A stretch of 64,000 bases of DNA from Psychrobacter fulvigenes (GCF_904846155.1 NZ_CAJGZP010000001.1:2976001-3040000), one strand, 5' to 3'. Shown: positions 28,036 to 37,207, counted from the stretch's first letter. The notes: generated by a model from the sequence alone, not told the origin. Numbers and translations are program-made.

Positions 28036-29094
28036 ATGAGTGAGTTAACTGCACAAAGTACAAACAAAAAAAACCAACAGAGTACTAAGCAATATCGTTA
28101 TTTGGTATTTATCGGCCGTTTTCAGCCGTTTCACTTTGGGCATAAGGCCGTGATTGAGCAAGCTCTAGAATGTGCTGATGAAGTCATTATGCTCATAGGT
28201 TCGGCCAACTTGCCACGCAGCTTGCGCAACCCTTTTTCGGTCACTGAACGTACGGCAATGATCAAAGGCGCTTTTTCAGCTGATGAAGCAGCGCGTATTC
28301 ATTGCGTCGGGCTGGACGATGCGTTATATAACGATACGCGTTGGCTGCAATACGTCCAAGCTGGGGTAAAATCAGTCACTGGTGATCTAGACGCTGATAT
28401 TGGCTTAATCGGACACTCCAAAGACAACTCATCGTACTATCTGTCACTATTTCCAAACTGGAAATCCCTGTCGGTACCCAATTATAAAAACCTATCGTCA
28501 ACGCCTATTCGTGAGGGCTACCTCATGGGTGTGTCACCTTGGCTATATACCCCTGAATCCACTCATCAAGTATTGAGCGACTTCAAAAAAACACCTGAAT
28601 ATCAGCGACTGCATGAAGAAGCATGCTTTATTCATGACTACAAAAAACAGTGGGAGTCTGCACCTTATCCACCGATATTTATGACCACCGATGCAGTGGT
28701 TGTACAGTCGGGACATATACTGCTCGTAGAGCGGCGTAATCTACCAGGGCGTGGGCTTTGGGCATTACCTGGTGGGTTCGTTGACCAAAAAGAAAACTTG
28801 TTTGATGCCTGTATTCGAGAGCTTCGTGAAGAGACTCATTTGCAAGTTTCCGAATTGGCGTTACGTCGTTCTCGCCATAGTCAACATACCTTTGATGATC
28901 CATACCGCTCGGCTCGTGGTCGTACCATTACCCAAACGTATTTTTTTCATTTAAAAAATGACCCAAAAGGCTTACCAGAGGTACATGGTGGTGATGATGC
29001 ATTGAAGGCATTTTGGTTGCCGCTGGCCGAGCTTGACGCCAAGATGATGTTTGAAGATCATTATGCGATTATTATCAAAATGGTTGGGTTGTAG
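28036..29094 (+). CDS. NMN adenylyltransferase-Nudix hydrolase fusion
   Basis: A two-domain protein (352 aa). The N-terminal nucleotidyltransferase (about 20-190) has GRFQPFHFGH (residues 27-36) and SSTPIREG, and joins NMN to ATP to form NAD. The C-terminal Nudix domain (about 205-350) has the box GFVDQKE...RELREETHL, which departs from consensus at the last glycine (His). Such fusions are known in cyanobacteria and proteobacteria, where the Nudix part cleaves ADP-ribose and related compounds. It is followed 32 bp later by the nicotinamide phosphoribosyltransferase gene, so together they form a salvage route from nicotinamide to NAD. Confidence 0.9.
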   Translation: MSELTAQSTNKKNQQSTKQYRYLVFIGRFQPFHFGHKAVIEQALECADEVIMLIGSANLPRSLRNPFSVTERTAMIKGAFSADEAARIHCVGLDDALYNDTRWLQYVQAGVKSVTGDLDADIGLIGHSKDNSSYYLSLFPNWKSLSVPNYKNLSSTPIREGYLMGVSPWLYTPESTHQVLSDFKKTPEYQRLHEEACFIHDYKKQWESAPYPPIFMTTDAVVVQSGHILLVERRNLPGRGLWALPGGFVDQKENLFDACIRELREETHLQVSELALRRSRHSQHTFDDPYRSARGRTITQTYFFHLKNDPKGLPEVHGGDDALKAFWLPLAELDAKMMFEDHYAIIIKMVGL

Positions 29095-29126
29095 GTTATT
29101 ATCATTCAAAGAAGAGGGTTTATGCG

Positions 29127-30524
29127 ATGTATAGCAGTAACTTTAACAACCTTATTTTAAATTCAGACAGCTATAAAACCTCACACTGGCTACAATATCC
29201 ACCTGATAGCCAGTATATGTCTAGCTACGTCGAAGCCCGTAAAGGTGATCACGACGTGGTGTTCTTTGGCTTGCAGGCTTTTATCAAGGAGTATCTGCAA
29301 GCACCGATTACCACGGCTGATATCAATGAAGCCGAAATGGTCATTACTGCCCATGGCCTGCCGTTTAATCGTAGCGGCTGGGAGCGTTTGGTCGAAAAGC
29401 ACGACGGCCGACTACCGATTCGTATTCAGGCCGTGCCTGAGGGCAGTATCGTGCCAGTGTCCAACGTTGTCTGCCAGATTGTTAATACCGACCCTGAGTT
29501 TTATTGGCTGCCGAGTTACCTCGAAACCGCTCTCCTGCGTGCTATTTGGTATCCTTCTACCGTCGCAAGCTTGTCTTATTTTTGCAAAAACGTGATCAAA
29601 TCAGCATTAGAAAAATCTGCCGATAGTACCGATGGATTACCATTTAAGCTCCATGATTTTGGCGCCCGTGGTGGCTCAAGTATGGAGACCATTGCGCTAG
29701 GCAGCTTGGCGAATTTAGTCAACTTCTCCGGCACTGATAGCATGACAGCTTTGGTTGCTGCCAGCCGCTGGTATGGCATGGACAAAGACATGCCAGCATT
29801 CTCTATCCCTGCAGCGGAGCACAGCACCATGACCGCATGGGGCCGTGAGCGCGAAACACAGGCTTATGCTAACATGCTTGAGCAGTTTGGCGGTGAAGGC
29901 AATCTAGTCGCTGTGGTGTCGGACAGCTATGACTTATGGAACGCCATTGATAATATCTGGGGCGACACGCTCAAAGACAACGTCGAAAATATGGGCGGTA
30001 CATTGGTGATACGTCCTGACAGTGGTGATCCTGCTAAGGTCGTATGCGAAGCACTTACAAGGCTCGCTGTGAAGTTTGGCGCAACCACCAATAGTAAAGG
30101 CTACAAGGTATTACCTGATTATGTACGCTTAATTCAAGGCGATGGCATCAATCCGCAAAGCCTTGGTAAGATACTCGATGCCGTTATGAATGCTGGCTTT
30201 AGCGCCGACAACGTCACCTTTGGTATGGGCGGTGGTCTACTACAACAGGTCAATCGAGATACCATGAGCTGGGCGATGAAAGCCAGCGCTATCTGTATCG
30301 CTGGCACTTGGCAAGATATTTATAAAGACCCCATCACCAGTCAGTCGAAGCGCTCAAAAAAAGGCCGCTTGGCGCTTATTAAAGACAGCAATGGTCAGCT
30401 ACAAACTATCAAAGAAGATGAGCTGTCAAGCAAACAAGACAACCTATTACGTGACGTTTATGTCGACGGCACCCTATTGATAGAAGACACCCTCACCACT
30501 ATACGGAAGCGCACAGGATGGTAA
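29127..30524 (+). CDS. nadV: Nicotinamide phosphoribosyltransferase (NAMPT/NadV type)
   Basis: A 465-residue phosphoribosyltransferase that makes NMN from nicotinamide and PRPP. NSDSYKTSHWLQYPP at the N terminus, LHDFGARGGSSMETI, SIPAAEHSTMTAWGRE (with the active-site histidine), VVSDSYDLWNAI and IRPDSGDP are all features of the NAMPT branch rather than bacterial nicotinate enzymes (PncB). The product NMN would be used by the adenylyltransferase encoded just upstream. The last 7 bp overlap the start of the SGNH hydrolase gene, so the three genes form an operon. Confidence 0.9.
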   Translation: MYSSNFNNLILNSDSYKTSHWLQYPPDSQYMSSYVEARKGDHDVVFFGLQAFIKEYLQAPITTADINEAEMVITAHGLPFNRSGWERLVEKHDGRLPIRIQAVPEGSIVPVSNVVCQIVNTDPEFYWLPSYLETALLRAIWYPSTVASLSYFCKNVIKSALEKSADSTDGLPFKLHDFGARGGSSMETIALGSLANLVNFSGTDSMTALVAASRWYGMDKDMPAFSIPAAEHSTMTAWGRERETQAYANMLEQFGGEGNLVAVVSDSYDLWNAIDNIWGDTLKDNVENMGGTLVIRPDSGDPAKVVCEALTRLAVKFGATTNSKGYKVLPDYVRLIQGDGINPQSLGKILDAVMNAGFSADNVTFGMGGGLLQQVNRDTMSWAMKASAICIAGTWQDIYKDPITSQSKRSKKGRLALIKDSNGQLQTIKEDELSSKQDNLLRDVYVDGTLLIEDTLTTIRKRTGW

Positions 30525-31375
30525 ACAATTCCAAAATAAAAGCCGCTGCGAAGGATGTGCTACTAGCACCACTCTACCTGAATCAAGGTCACAAAGTGAA
30601 ACGCGATACTGTTCGCCTTCCAGAGCCAGATGTCGAGCGCGCAGGGCATATTAAGCTAACCCCTAATCTCGATGAGGGTCACAGCTCTGCAAAATCAGCC
30701 GCTGCACATTCAGACGCGACAAAGCAAACGCTCAGCCTAATGATCGTTGGTGACTCTGCTGCGGCAGGCGTCGGCACTTTGACGCAACAAGAAGCATTGG
30801 CTGGCAGGCTGATACCTGCTTTGCAGCAGCAGCCTTTTATCACGGCTCACTTTGATGAAATTATATGGACACTGCAGGCGACGACTGGACACACTAGCTT
30901 TGATATCCTACGCAGGCTTTATATCCTCCCCACTCCTAGCCAGCCAGTGGATGTGATGGTACTGAGCGTTGGCGCTAATGACACTACAGCAAACGTTTCA
31001 GAAGGCAAATGGCAACAGCAGCTCGAACAGATCATTGCCATTGCCAAGCGCAAATTTGGTGTGCGCGAGCTGATTTTCTCTAGTCTTCCGCCAATGGCGC
31101 GGATGCCAGCCTTGCCTAAACCATTAAATGGTTTTGTCGGTGCCAAATCAGACAGACTTGATCAAATACTACAGCAAGTATGCGCGGCCCATAATGACGT
31201 ACACTACATGCCAGCCGATTTTGAACGACTGGCGCAAGAGCACTCTAATGGTGTACCGATTGAGGCGAAAGCGATGTTTGCTAGCGACGGCTTTCATCCT
31301 AGCAGCTTAACGTATCGTTTTTGGGCGCAGCAATTATCAGAGCTGATTTCACAATTACTAAAGGCTAGATGCTAA
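30518..31375 (+). CDS. SGNH/GDSL-family hydrolase
   Basis: A 285-residue hydrolase. The block I motif is MIVGDSAAAGVGT (catalytic serine), block III is SVGANDTT, and block V is SDGFHPSS (Asp and His), so the Ser-Asp-His triad is complete. The fold suggests an esterase or lipase. No signal peptide is seen; the N-terminal 70 residues are polar and not conserved. It overlaps nadV by 7 bp and is followed by a strong terminator. Its position in an NAD salvage operon is unexplained. Confidence 0.85.
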   Translation: MVNNSKIKAAAKDVLLAPLYLNQGHKVKRDTVRLPEPDVERAGHIKLTPNLDEGHSSAKSAAAHSDATKQTLSLMIVGDSAAAGVGTLTQQEALAGRLIPALQQQPFITAHFDEIIWTLQATTGHTSFDILRRLYILPTPSQPVDVMVLSVGANDTTANVSEGKWQQQLEQIIAIAKRKFGVRELIFSSLPPMARMPALPKPLNGFVGAKSDRLDQILQQVCAAHNDVHYMPADFERLAQEHSNGVPIEAKAMFASDGFHPSSLTYRFWAQQLSELISQLLKARC

Positions 31376-31462
31376 AAAGACAATTCTCACTGAGCATAGA
31401 TGGTTGTAAGCCAACCAAACGTTGAGAACAGAGATTCTAAAGATTCTGCTAAAAGTTAAAGC

Positions 31463-31495
31463 AAAAAAACCGCTGAATAATCAGCGGTTTTTTTT
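31463..31495. terminator. Bidirectional terminator between the SGNH gene and rpmE2
   Basis: AAAACCGCTGA pairs with TCAGCGGTTTT around a 4-nt loop, with A and T tracts on both sides. It ends the NAD salvage operon on the plus strand and can also end rpmE2 on the minus strand. Confidence 0.92.
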
Positions 31496-31558
31496 ATTGT
31501 CTTGCAACTGCTTGTATACCAACGCTTGAGCAAAATAAGCTCGGGCGTTAAGTAAATA

Positions 31559-31828
31559 TTATTCAGCAGACTTTTTCGCACGGCCACCAAATGCACCAAA
31601 GCGCTTGTTAAAGCTAGCAACACGGCCTTCAGTAGACGTTTTACGCTGCTCGCCCGTGTAGAATGGATGCGAAGCACTTGAAATATCAAGTGGGTAGTAT
31701 GGGTATTCTTTACCTTCATACTCACGAGTTGCTTTTGTCTTAGCCGTTGAACGCGTTAAGAAAAACACGTCAGCGTTGGTGTCGTGGAATAAAACTTCTT
31801 GGTAATCAGGGTGAATATCTTTACGCAT
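31559..31828 (-). CDS. rpmE2: 50S ribosomal protein L31, type B
   Basis: An 89-residue L31 of the type B class. The start [20 protein letters not shown] and the segment [13 protein letters not shown] are diagnostic. There are no cysteines, so it lacks the zinc ribbon of the standard L31. In other bacteria such cysteine-free copies replace the zinc form under zinc shortage, often under Zur control. I did not see a convincing Zur site upstream. A zinc-binding paralogue would have to be elsewhere. Confidence 0.95.
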   Translation of the reverse strand: MRKDIHPDYQEVLFHDTNADVFFLTRSTAKTKATREYEGKEYPYYPLDISSASHPFYTGEQRKTSTEGRVASFNKRFGAFGGRAKKSAE

Positions 31829-32429
31829 AATATGCTCTCTATGTCCGATGTATGCACGGTCTATATGATCAACTACTGCATACGTAACTGAGGCACTAAG
31901 GACATCTACAAGTCTGGCAATTGCATCACTGGCTTATTCCAGCATCCAACACCATACATCTGCTCGCTTAGCCTTCCCCAGCGGGAAAATTAAAGAGCGA
32001 TTTTAACGGTTTTTAGCGGTTGGTGCAAGTAAATGTAGCGTAAGTTATCGTTAAAATCAATATAACCTGAAGTGAAGTACCTAAAGCGTGTTTTTATTTT
32101 CGAGCCTGTAAATAACCCTTTTCTTTCATCCCCTCTAAACCTATAGTGAGCCACTTTAAAAGATATGGCTCAGCACTTATACCTATCACTATTAGAGTCA
32201 TTGTTCTTAATAAAATGAGTTTCATTTACCAAAATAATATTAGTGTAAATTAAAATACAGCCACGATTCATATTTGCTTGAATATGTTAACTTTTGTTGG
32301 TATGGTGTATATCCGCAATAACAAATACATAAAACCTACCATCTGTATGTTGCTATAAATCAATACCTTAGATAGATAAAGCTCTAAGGTAAAATATCAA
32401 CTACTAGAGCCTTACAGGAGATTGAATGA
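31829..32429. other. Intergenic region upstream of rpmE2 and the FemAB-like gene
   Basis: This 600-bp AT-rich gap holds no convincing reading frame. One perfect 10-bp inverted repeat (GATTTTAACG at 31999-32008 and its complement at 32049-32058) is present; its role is unknown. The sequence CAGGAG at 32415-32420 fits the ribosome binding site of the gene at 32430. Confidence 0.4.
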
Positions 32430-33482
32430 ATGAACAAGACACATGTCGAGTTAATTGACATAGATGAAAACTGGGATAAAGAAGTTTCAAACTATAACTT
32501 TGACATCTATCACTTATCTGCATGGCTTAATACTGCAACTGTGATAGATGGTGGAAAACCTAAAGGTATCATTGCACAATATGAAAATAAAAAAATACTT
32601 TTTCCAATAATAGTCAGAAATATCGATAACGAGTATTGGGATGCCACCTCTACTTATGGCTATGGTGGTCCGTTATTTGATAAGACCTTAACAAATAACG
32701 ATATAGACACAATCTTAGAAGATGTAAGGGTCTTTCTGCATCAGAAAGGTTGTGTTTCTTTATTTATGAGACTACATACCATTATTAATAAAGATTGGCT
32801 GCCCACTGTTGGTACCGCATTAACACATGGGTTGACCTTAGCTTCAGATTTGACCAAATCCGAAGATGAGCACTGGAAAGAAACTCAAAACCAGCACCGT
32901 AGAGGAATAAAAAAATCATTAAAGATGGGCGTCACGACAGCAATAGAAACGTTTACTGTAGAGCGTGCCATGGTATTTTCAAATATTTATCAAGAAACCA
33001 TGAAAAGCGTCAACGCTGGTCAATATTATTTCTTCAACGACGATTATTTTTATGATTTATCGAAGAGCCTTCAAGACAGATTGTTGTTAGTGACTGCTTA
33101 TAAAGACGATCTTGCTATTGCTTCTTCACTTTATACAACCTGTGAAGAATCTGGAATTATGCAGTACCATCTAGGTGGTACACTTGACGACCATAGAAAT
33201 TTGCAACCCTCTAAGTTGATTACTCATATTGCTAGAGAATGGGGTAGGCAAAATAACTATAAAGTACTTCATTTAGGTGGTGGAGTTGGCGCTAAGCTAG
33301 ACGCGCTCTACCAGTATAAAAAAGGCTTTAGCTCTCAAGAACTACTCTTTAAAACCTATAGACTGGTGGTTAATACTGATAAATACGAAGAGTTAGTAGC
33401 CGATATCGAGCTTGGGGAAGATGAGTTAAGCTCGGATTATTTTCCATTGTATAGGAAAAAAATGGTTCAAGAAAATGCTTAA
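32430..33482 (+). CDS. FemAB/GNAT-like acyltransferase
   Basis: A 350-residue protein resembling the FemAB/CelD-type GNAT superfamily. The features seen are WDATSTYGYGGPLFD, a central NQHRRGIKKSLKMGV segment (typical of FemAB-like proteins before the acyl-transfer domain), ASSLYTTCEESGIMQYHLGGT and LHLGGGVG. Such proteins attach amino acids or acyl groups to peptidoglycan or exopolysaccharide; the substrate here is unknown. The gene is more AT-rich than its neighbours, stands alone rather than in a polysaccharide cluster, and an insertion sequence lies 16 bp behind it, all of which suggest transfer. Confidence 0.7.
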   Translation: MNKTHVELIDIDENWDKEVSNYNFDIYHLSAWLNTATVIDGGKPKGIIAQYENKKILFPIIVRNIDNEYWDATSTYGYGGPLFDKTLTNNDIDTILEDVRVFLHQKGCVSLFMRLHTIINKDWLPTVGTALTHGLTLASDLTKSEDEHWKETQNQHRRGIKKSLKMGVTTAIETFTVERAMVFSNIYQETMKSVNAGQYYFFNDDYFYDLSKSLQDRLLLVTAYKDDLAIASSLYTTCEESGIMQYHLGGTLDDHRNLQPSKLITHIAREWGRQNNYKVLHLGGGVGAKLDALYQYKKGFSSQELLFKTYRLVVNTDKYEELVADIELGEDELSSDYFPLYRKKMVQENA

Positions 33483-33498
33483 GAGATGGTTTCATAGC

Positions 33499-34800
33499 GA
33501 GCCTTTCCTAAAAAGTGTGTAACTGCTTATAATCCCCTAACAGGAGAATAAGCAATGACTAACCAATCCGATATCAAGAAACTGGCCGAGCAAATGGCTG
33601 GTAGTATGAACAGCTTCGATGACATCAAAGACTTTCAGAAGCAGCTCATGCAGTCGTTTATCGACACCGCTCTTGAAGCCGAGATGGAAGACCATCTTGG
33701 CTATCCCAAACATGAGAAGGCGGATAAACCTAATAAGCGCAACGGGCACACTAAAAAGACCGTCCGCAGTGACACAGGCGATCTTGAGATATCCACCCCA
33801 AGAGACCGTGATGGCGCTTTTGAACCTGCCTTAGTGCGTAAGCATCAAACCCGTATCTCAGGTCTCGACGATAAAATCATATTCCTTTACGCCAAAGGTC
33901 AAACCACCACCGAGATTGTAGAGAGTATCAAAGAGCTCTACGATGTCGACATTTCAAGCAGCTTGGTTTCAAGAGTCACGGACAACATATTAGAGGACAT
34001 CACCGCTTGGCAGAACCGGCCGCTGAGTAGTGTTTATCCTATCGTCTATTTGGACTGCATCGTTGTGAAGATACGTCAAGACAAGCAGATCATCAACAAG
34101 GCGATCTATTTGGCGCTGGGTGTGGGACTTGATGGTAAAAAAGAGCTGCTTGGCATGTGGCTCTCAGAGAATGAAGGCGCTAAGTTCTGGCTAGGCGTTC
34201 TCACTGAGCTACAAAACCGTGGGGTACAAGACATCTTAATCGCTTGTGTTGACGGTCTAAAGGGCTTTCCTGATGCCATCAACACCGTTTACCCCAAAGC
34301 CAAGGTTCAGCTGTGTATCGTGCATATGGTGCGCTATTCAATGAAGTTCGTACCGTGGACGGATAAAAGGGCGGTAGCCGCTGATTTAAAAGCCATCTAC
34401 GATGCTAATACTATAGAGCTTGCACAAGCTAACCTTGAGAGGTTCGATGAGACTTGGGGTACACAATACCCGCACGTAGTTAAGTCGTGGCGCAATAACT
34501 GGGAGGGCTTAACGGTGTTCTTTGAGTACCCTAAAGACATCAGAAAAGTCATTTACACCACCAATGCGATAGAGTCGCTAAACAGCGTAATTCGGACAGC
34601 GATGAATAAGCGTAAGGTGTTTCCCTCCGATCAGGCAGCATTCAAGGTGGTGTACTTAGCAACTCAGCAGGCATCCAAAAAGTGGTCGATGCCAATCCGT
34701 AACTGGACGTCTGCTTTGAATCGCTTTATGATTATGTTTGATGACCGTATTAGTAAGCATTTAATCTAAAGGGCAGTTACACAGAATCTGGGATGGGCTC
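33499..34800 (+). mobile_element. Complete IS256-family insertion sequence
   Basis: A 1302-bp element. The imperfect terminal inverted repeats are about 28 bp; they share GAGCC at the outer edge and GTGTAACTGC at the inner edge. A single transposase gene fills the inside. With matched 8-bp duplications and an intact transposase it looks complete and potentially active. It is inserted 16 bp downstream of the FemAB-like gene and disrupts no recognisable coding sequence. Confidence 0.95.
33555..34769 (+). CDS. IS256-family transposase (mutator type)
   Basis: A full-length DDE transposase (404 aa). The likely catalytic residues are Asp167 in VYLDCIVVKI, Asp233 in ACVDGLKGFPDAI and Glu340 in TTNAIESLNS; CIVHMVR (Cys254, His257) is the conserved C/H motif between them. 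The N-terminal EAEMEDHLGYPKHE and NGHTKKTV segments are characteristic. GGAGAA precedes the start codon. The reading frame is intact. Confidence 0.97.
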   Translation: MTNQSDIKKLAEQMAGSMNSFDDIKDFQKQLMQSFIDTALEAEMEDHLGYPKHEKADKPNKRNGHTKKTVRSDTGDLEISTPRDRDGAFEPALVRKHQTRISGLDDKIIFLYAKGQTTTEIVESIKELYDVDISSSLVSRVTDNILEDITAWQNRPLSSVYPIVYLDCIVVKIRQDKQIINKAIYLALGVGLDGKKELLGMWLSENEGAKFWLGVLTELQNRGVQDILIACVDGLKGFPDAINTVYPKAKVQLCIVHMVRYSMKFVPWTDKRAVAADLKAIYDANTIELAQANLERFDETWGTQYPHVVKSWRNNWEGLTVFFEYPKDIRKVIYTTNAIESLNSVIRTAMNKRKVFPSDQAAFKVVYLATQQASKKWSMPIRNWTSALNRFMIMFDDRISKHLI

Positions 34801-34861
34801 TTCATAGCTAAATATAACTGATGTCTGAGTATGTATCAAAGTACATGTCGGAATAATCAAT

Positions 34862-34899
34862 ATAAGCCATGGCTGCTTTAGATATCAGCCGTGGCTTAT
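34862..34899. terminator. Hairpin beyond the IS, possible displaced terminator
   Basis: A 14-bp stem with one mismatch (G-U on one strand) pairs ATAAGCCATGGCTG (34862-34875) with CAGCCGTGGCTTAT (34886-34899). It is followed by a weak T-rich stretch. Without the insertion sequence it would lie about 80 bp behind the FemAB-like gene, so it may once have ended that transcript. Confidence 0.45.
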
Positions 34900-34901
34900 T
34901 T

Positions 34902-35005
34902 ATACCATTCCCAAAAGTTAGAGTAAGCGGAAAACTTTTGCAAGTACTACTCCTAGTAGACTTAGCAAGTTTGACAAAGTTAATCGTACTTTTTGGGCTT
35001 GGTAT
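34902..35005 (-). repeat. ATACC-type dispersed repeat, copy 1
   Basis: A 104-bp element whose ends are inverted repeats of about 18 bp, ATACCATTCCCAAAAGT against ATACCAAGCCCAAAAAGT. On the minus strand it matches the copy at 44530-44634 along its length (for example ACGATTAACTTTGTCAAA and TACTTGC...AGTTTTCCGC). No coding capacity. The remaining interval 35006-35333 shows no recognisable feature. Confidence 0.85.
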
Positions 35006-35333
35006 TACTTTAGCATAAGATAATAGCTTTTTTAAATCACAGTAGACCACTCTTATCACCTTTTACCCTCACCCGCGCATACTTAGTCTTCATACCTTTA
35101 ACTGTTATCTTCCGACAAAACTCATATATCTATTTACATATCTAGCATAAGGCCATTTACAGTGTTTTGTAAAATAGCGCAATAGAACAGCGACCCTCTT
35201 CCATAATCCAGAATATAACTTCAACCATTCAAAACGCCTCTTGAACTCAGGTACCATCAGTCACATATCAAGACTACAGATATAGCAATTCAAAGACAGA
35301 AAACAATAATCTGGCAAGGATACAATAACGACA

Positions 35334-36941
35334 ATGACTCAACCTTTGACAGACCGAAAGCTTCAATTTACGCAACAGGACGACAGCTCTCATCAAAACA
35401 CGCACAATCAATCAGCAAAACGTGTTGGTATTTTGGGCGGTGGTACAGCAGGCGCAACAATAGCCATTCGTCTTGCAGCACTGGGTCTTGAAACCTACGT
35501 GTTCGAAAAGAAAAGCTCTCTGATTGATGGCCCTCCGATGTGTCATCTGCATGCGGGCGGCAACCTTTACCGTGAGATTTCTGATGAAGACTGCGTTGCA
35601 TTACTCAAGCAATGCATCGATATATTGCGTCTGTACCCCTATACCGTTGACGTACGTCCGACTGTATTTGCCGTACCGACTCGCGATGAGGGGTTGCCAG
35701 AAGACTTGCTACCGCGCCTTGATATCTTAACAGACGCCTATCGCGAATTGATCGCAAAAGATCCAAGCAATGAAGTCTTGGGTAAGCCTGAGAGTTATTA
35801 TCAGCTCTATAGTCATAAACAATTAATTGAGCTCTCTGAACGTGAGCAAGTCGCTACCCCTAGCAGTGTCGATGAATGGATGATACCGGTTGCCAAATAC
35901 TTGGATCTCAATAAAGTGAAGTTTCCACTAATTGTGGTACAAGAATATGGTTGGAACATCTTTCGCCTAGCCGCTTCCGCACAGTTGGCGCTAGAAGAAT
36001 ATGATAATGCACATATCTTTACCGATACCCAAGTGCAGCAAGTGGTAGCTGTTGACTGTGACAACTGCTCAAATGCTGACCATCATGTGACTAGATGGCG
36101 TATCGACTATCAACTAAATAACAGTGATAACAGCCATGCAAAAGAAGATGCTAAATCTATTGAAGTTGATTATCTGATCAATGCTTGCGGTTTCCGTACT
36201 GGCGTGATCGACGATATGGTCGGTGTCGACGTCAAGCGCATGGTAGAGTTTAAATCTTCCTATATTACCCATTGGGGTGATGCTGGCGGACAGATACCTG
36301 AGATTATCGTCTATGGTCAACGTGGGACGCCAAATGGTATGGCACAGTTGACCCCTTATCCAGGTGGTTATTTTCAGATTCATGGTATGAGTAAAGCCAT
36401 TACCTTGTTCGCTGATGGTTTGGTGGCTTCTAACAAATACAGCGCCCAACCCAAACTACCCAATCAGTACGTGCGCTATATCGAAGATGGCTGGGACAAA
36501 ACTCCGTTACAGGCTCGCAGCCAGCAATCCATTGATTACATCGCTGAGTTTGTGCCGACCTTCAATAGCGCACGCAGCGTTGGCAATGCCCTGTACGGCG
36601 GTCAGCAAATTCCTGGTACGGATGATACACTGCGAGTAGCAGATGTGAGCTTATACCCTAATATACGCTATGCACGCGCTGAAAACGTCAAAGCGTCATC
36701 GACCTTGATAGCGGCTGATGAAATCGTCGATCAACTCATGGAGATTGGTCTACTAGACCACGACTTGCCAGCCAATCATGATCGTTATTCTCATCGATGG
36801 CAGTATCTTGCTCATAATAGTAGCGTGACTGTCGACAAACTGGCGCATACCTTAGCTGCAGCACGTGGATTCCCAGTTGCGATGGCCAAGGTTAATAATA
36901 GCGTTGAGCAAGTGACGATAAATAGCTCAGCACCGGTTTAA
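35334..36941 (+). CDS. FAD-dependent oxidoreductase
   Basis: A 535-residue flavoprotein. The dinucleotide-binding motif RVGILGGGTAGATIAIRLAALGLETYVFEKK (glycines GGGTAG, near residues 35-40, and the acidic end of strand 2) shows a Rossmann FAD domain. DYLINACGFRTGV is a second FAD-contact region, and the C-terminal half includes GNALYGGQQIPG. It resembles the glycine oxidase/D-amino acid oxidase-like group in outline, but I do not recognise the exact family or substrate. It stands alone and is followed by a terminator. Confidence 0.6.
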   Translation: MTQPLTDRKLQFTQQDDSSHQNTHNQSAKRVGILGGGTAGATIAIRLAALGLETYVFEKKSSLIDGPPMCHLHAGGNLYREISDEDCVALLKQCIDILRLYPYTVDVRPTVFAVPTRDEGLPEDLLPRLDILTDAYRELIAKDPSNEVLGKPESYYQLYSHKQLIELSEREQVATPSSVDEWMIPVAKYLDLNKVKFPLIVVQEYGWNIFRLAASAQLALEEYDNAHIFTDTQVQQVVAVDCDNCSNADHHVTRWRIDYQLNNSDNSHAKEDAKSIEVDYLINACGFRTGVIDDMVGVDVKRMVEFKSSYITHWGDAGGQIPEIIVYGQRGTPNGMAQLTPYPGGYFQIHGMSKAITLFADGLVASNKYSAQPKLPNQYVRYIEDGWDKTPLQARSQQSIDYIAEFVPTFNSARSVGNALYGGQQIPGTDDTLRVADVSLYPNIRYARAENVKASSTLIAADEIVDQLMEIGLLDHDLPANHDRYSHRWQYLAHNSSVTVDKLAHTLAAARGFPVAMAKVNNSVEQVTINSSAPV

Positions 36942-37126
36942 GCGCTATCTTCGTTTGTAAGAATTACAACTATGATAGCGTGCTGCTGGTATAACTTTTA
37001 CTCGCTTGCTGTGCGCTGTGCACTCCAGAGGCTTCGTAAAACTCATCCCAGTAGCACTTTATTTCTTATAGTGGATCGACTATAGCATGTGTCTTTAGCT
37101 TTCATAATGAACACAAATCATGAGCA

Positions 37127-37176
37127 CAAAAAAACGGGAGCAATGATCTAATCATGGTCATTTACTCCCGTTTTTA
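37127..37176. terminator. Bidirectional terminator between the flavoprotein and LOG genes
   Basis: AAAACGGGAG (37131-37140) pairs perfectly with CTCCCGTTTT (37165-37174). The loop contains a further small inverted repeat, and A and T tracts flank the stem. It serves the two convergent genes. Confidence 0.85.
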
Positions 37177-37207
37177 ATGTTTTGAACGTGTCGTTGATAA
37201 ACGACTG

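Larger units (their letters stand above)
33491..34808. repeat. 8-bp target site duplication flanking the IS
   Basis: TTCATAGC is present at 33491-33498 and again at 34801-34808, directly abutting the two ends of the insertion sequence. Eight base pairs is the normal duplication for IS256-family elements. The perfect match indicates a single, fairly recent insertion. Confidence 0.95.

Noticed and set aside
34808..35059. Small reading frame of 83 codons on the minus strand after the IS
   Set aside because: It runs through the ATACC repeat and the hairpin, so it is probably chance.
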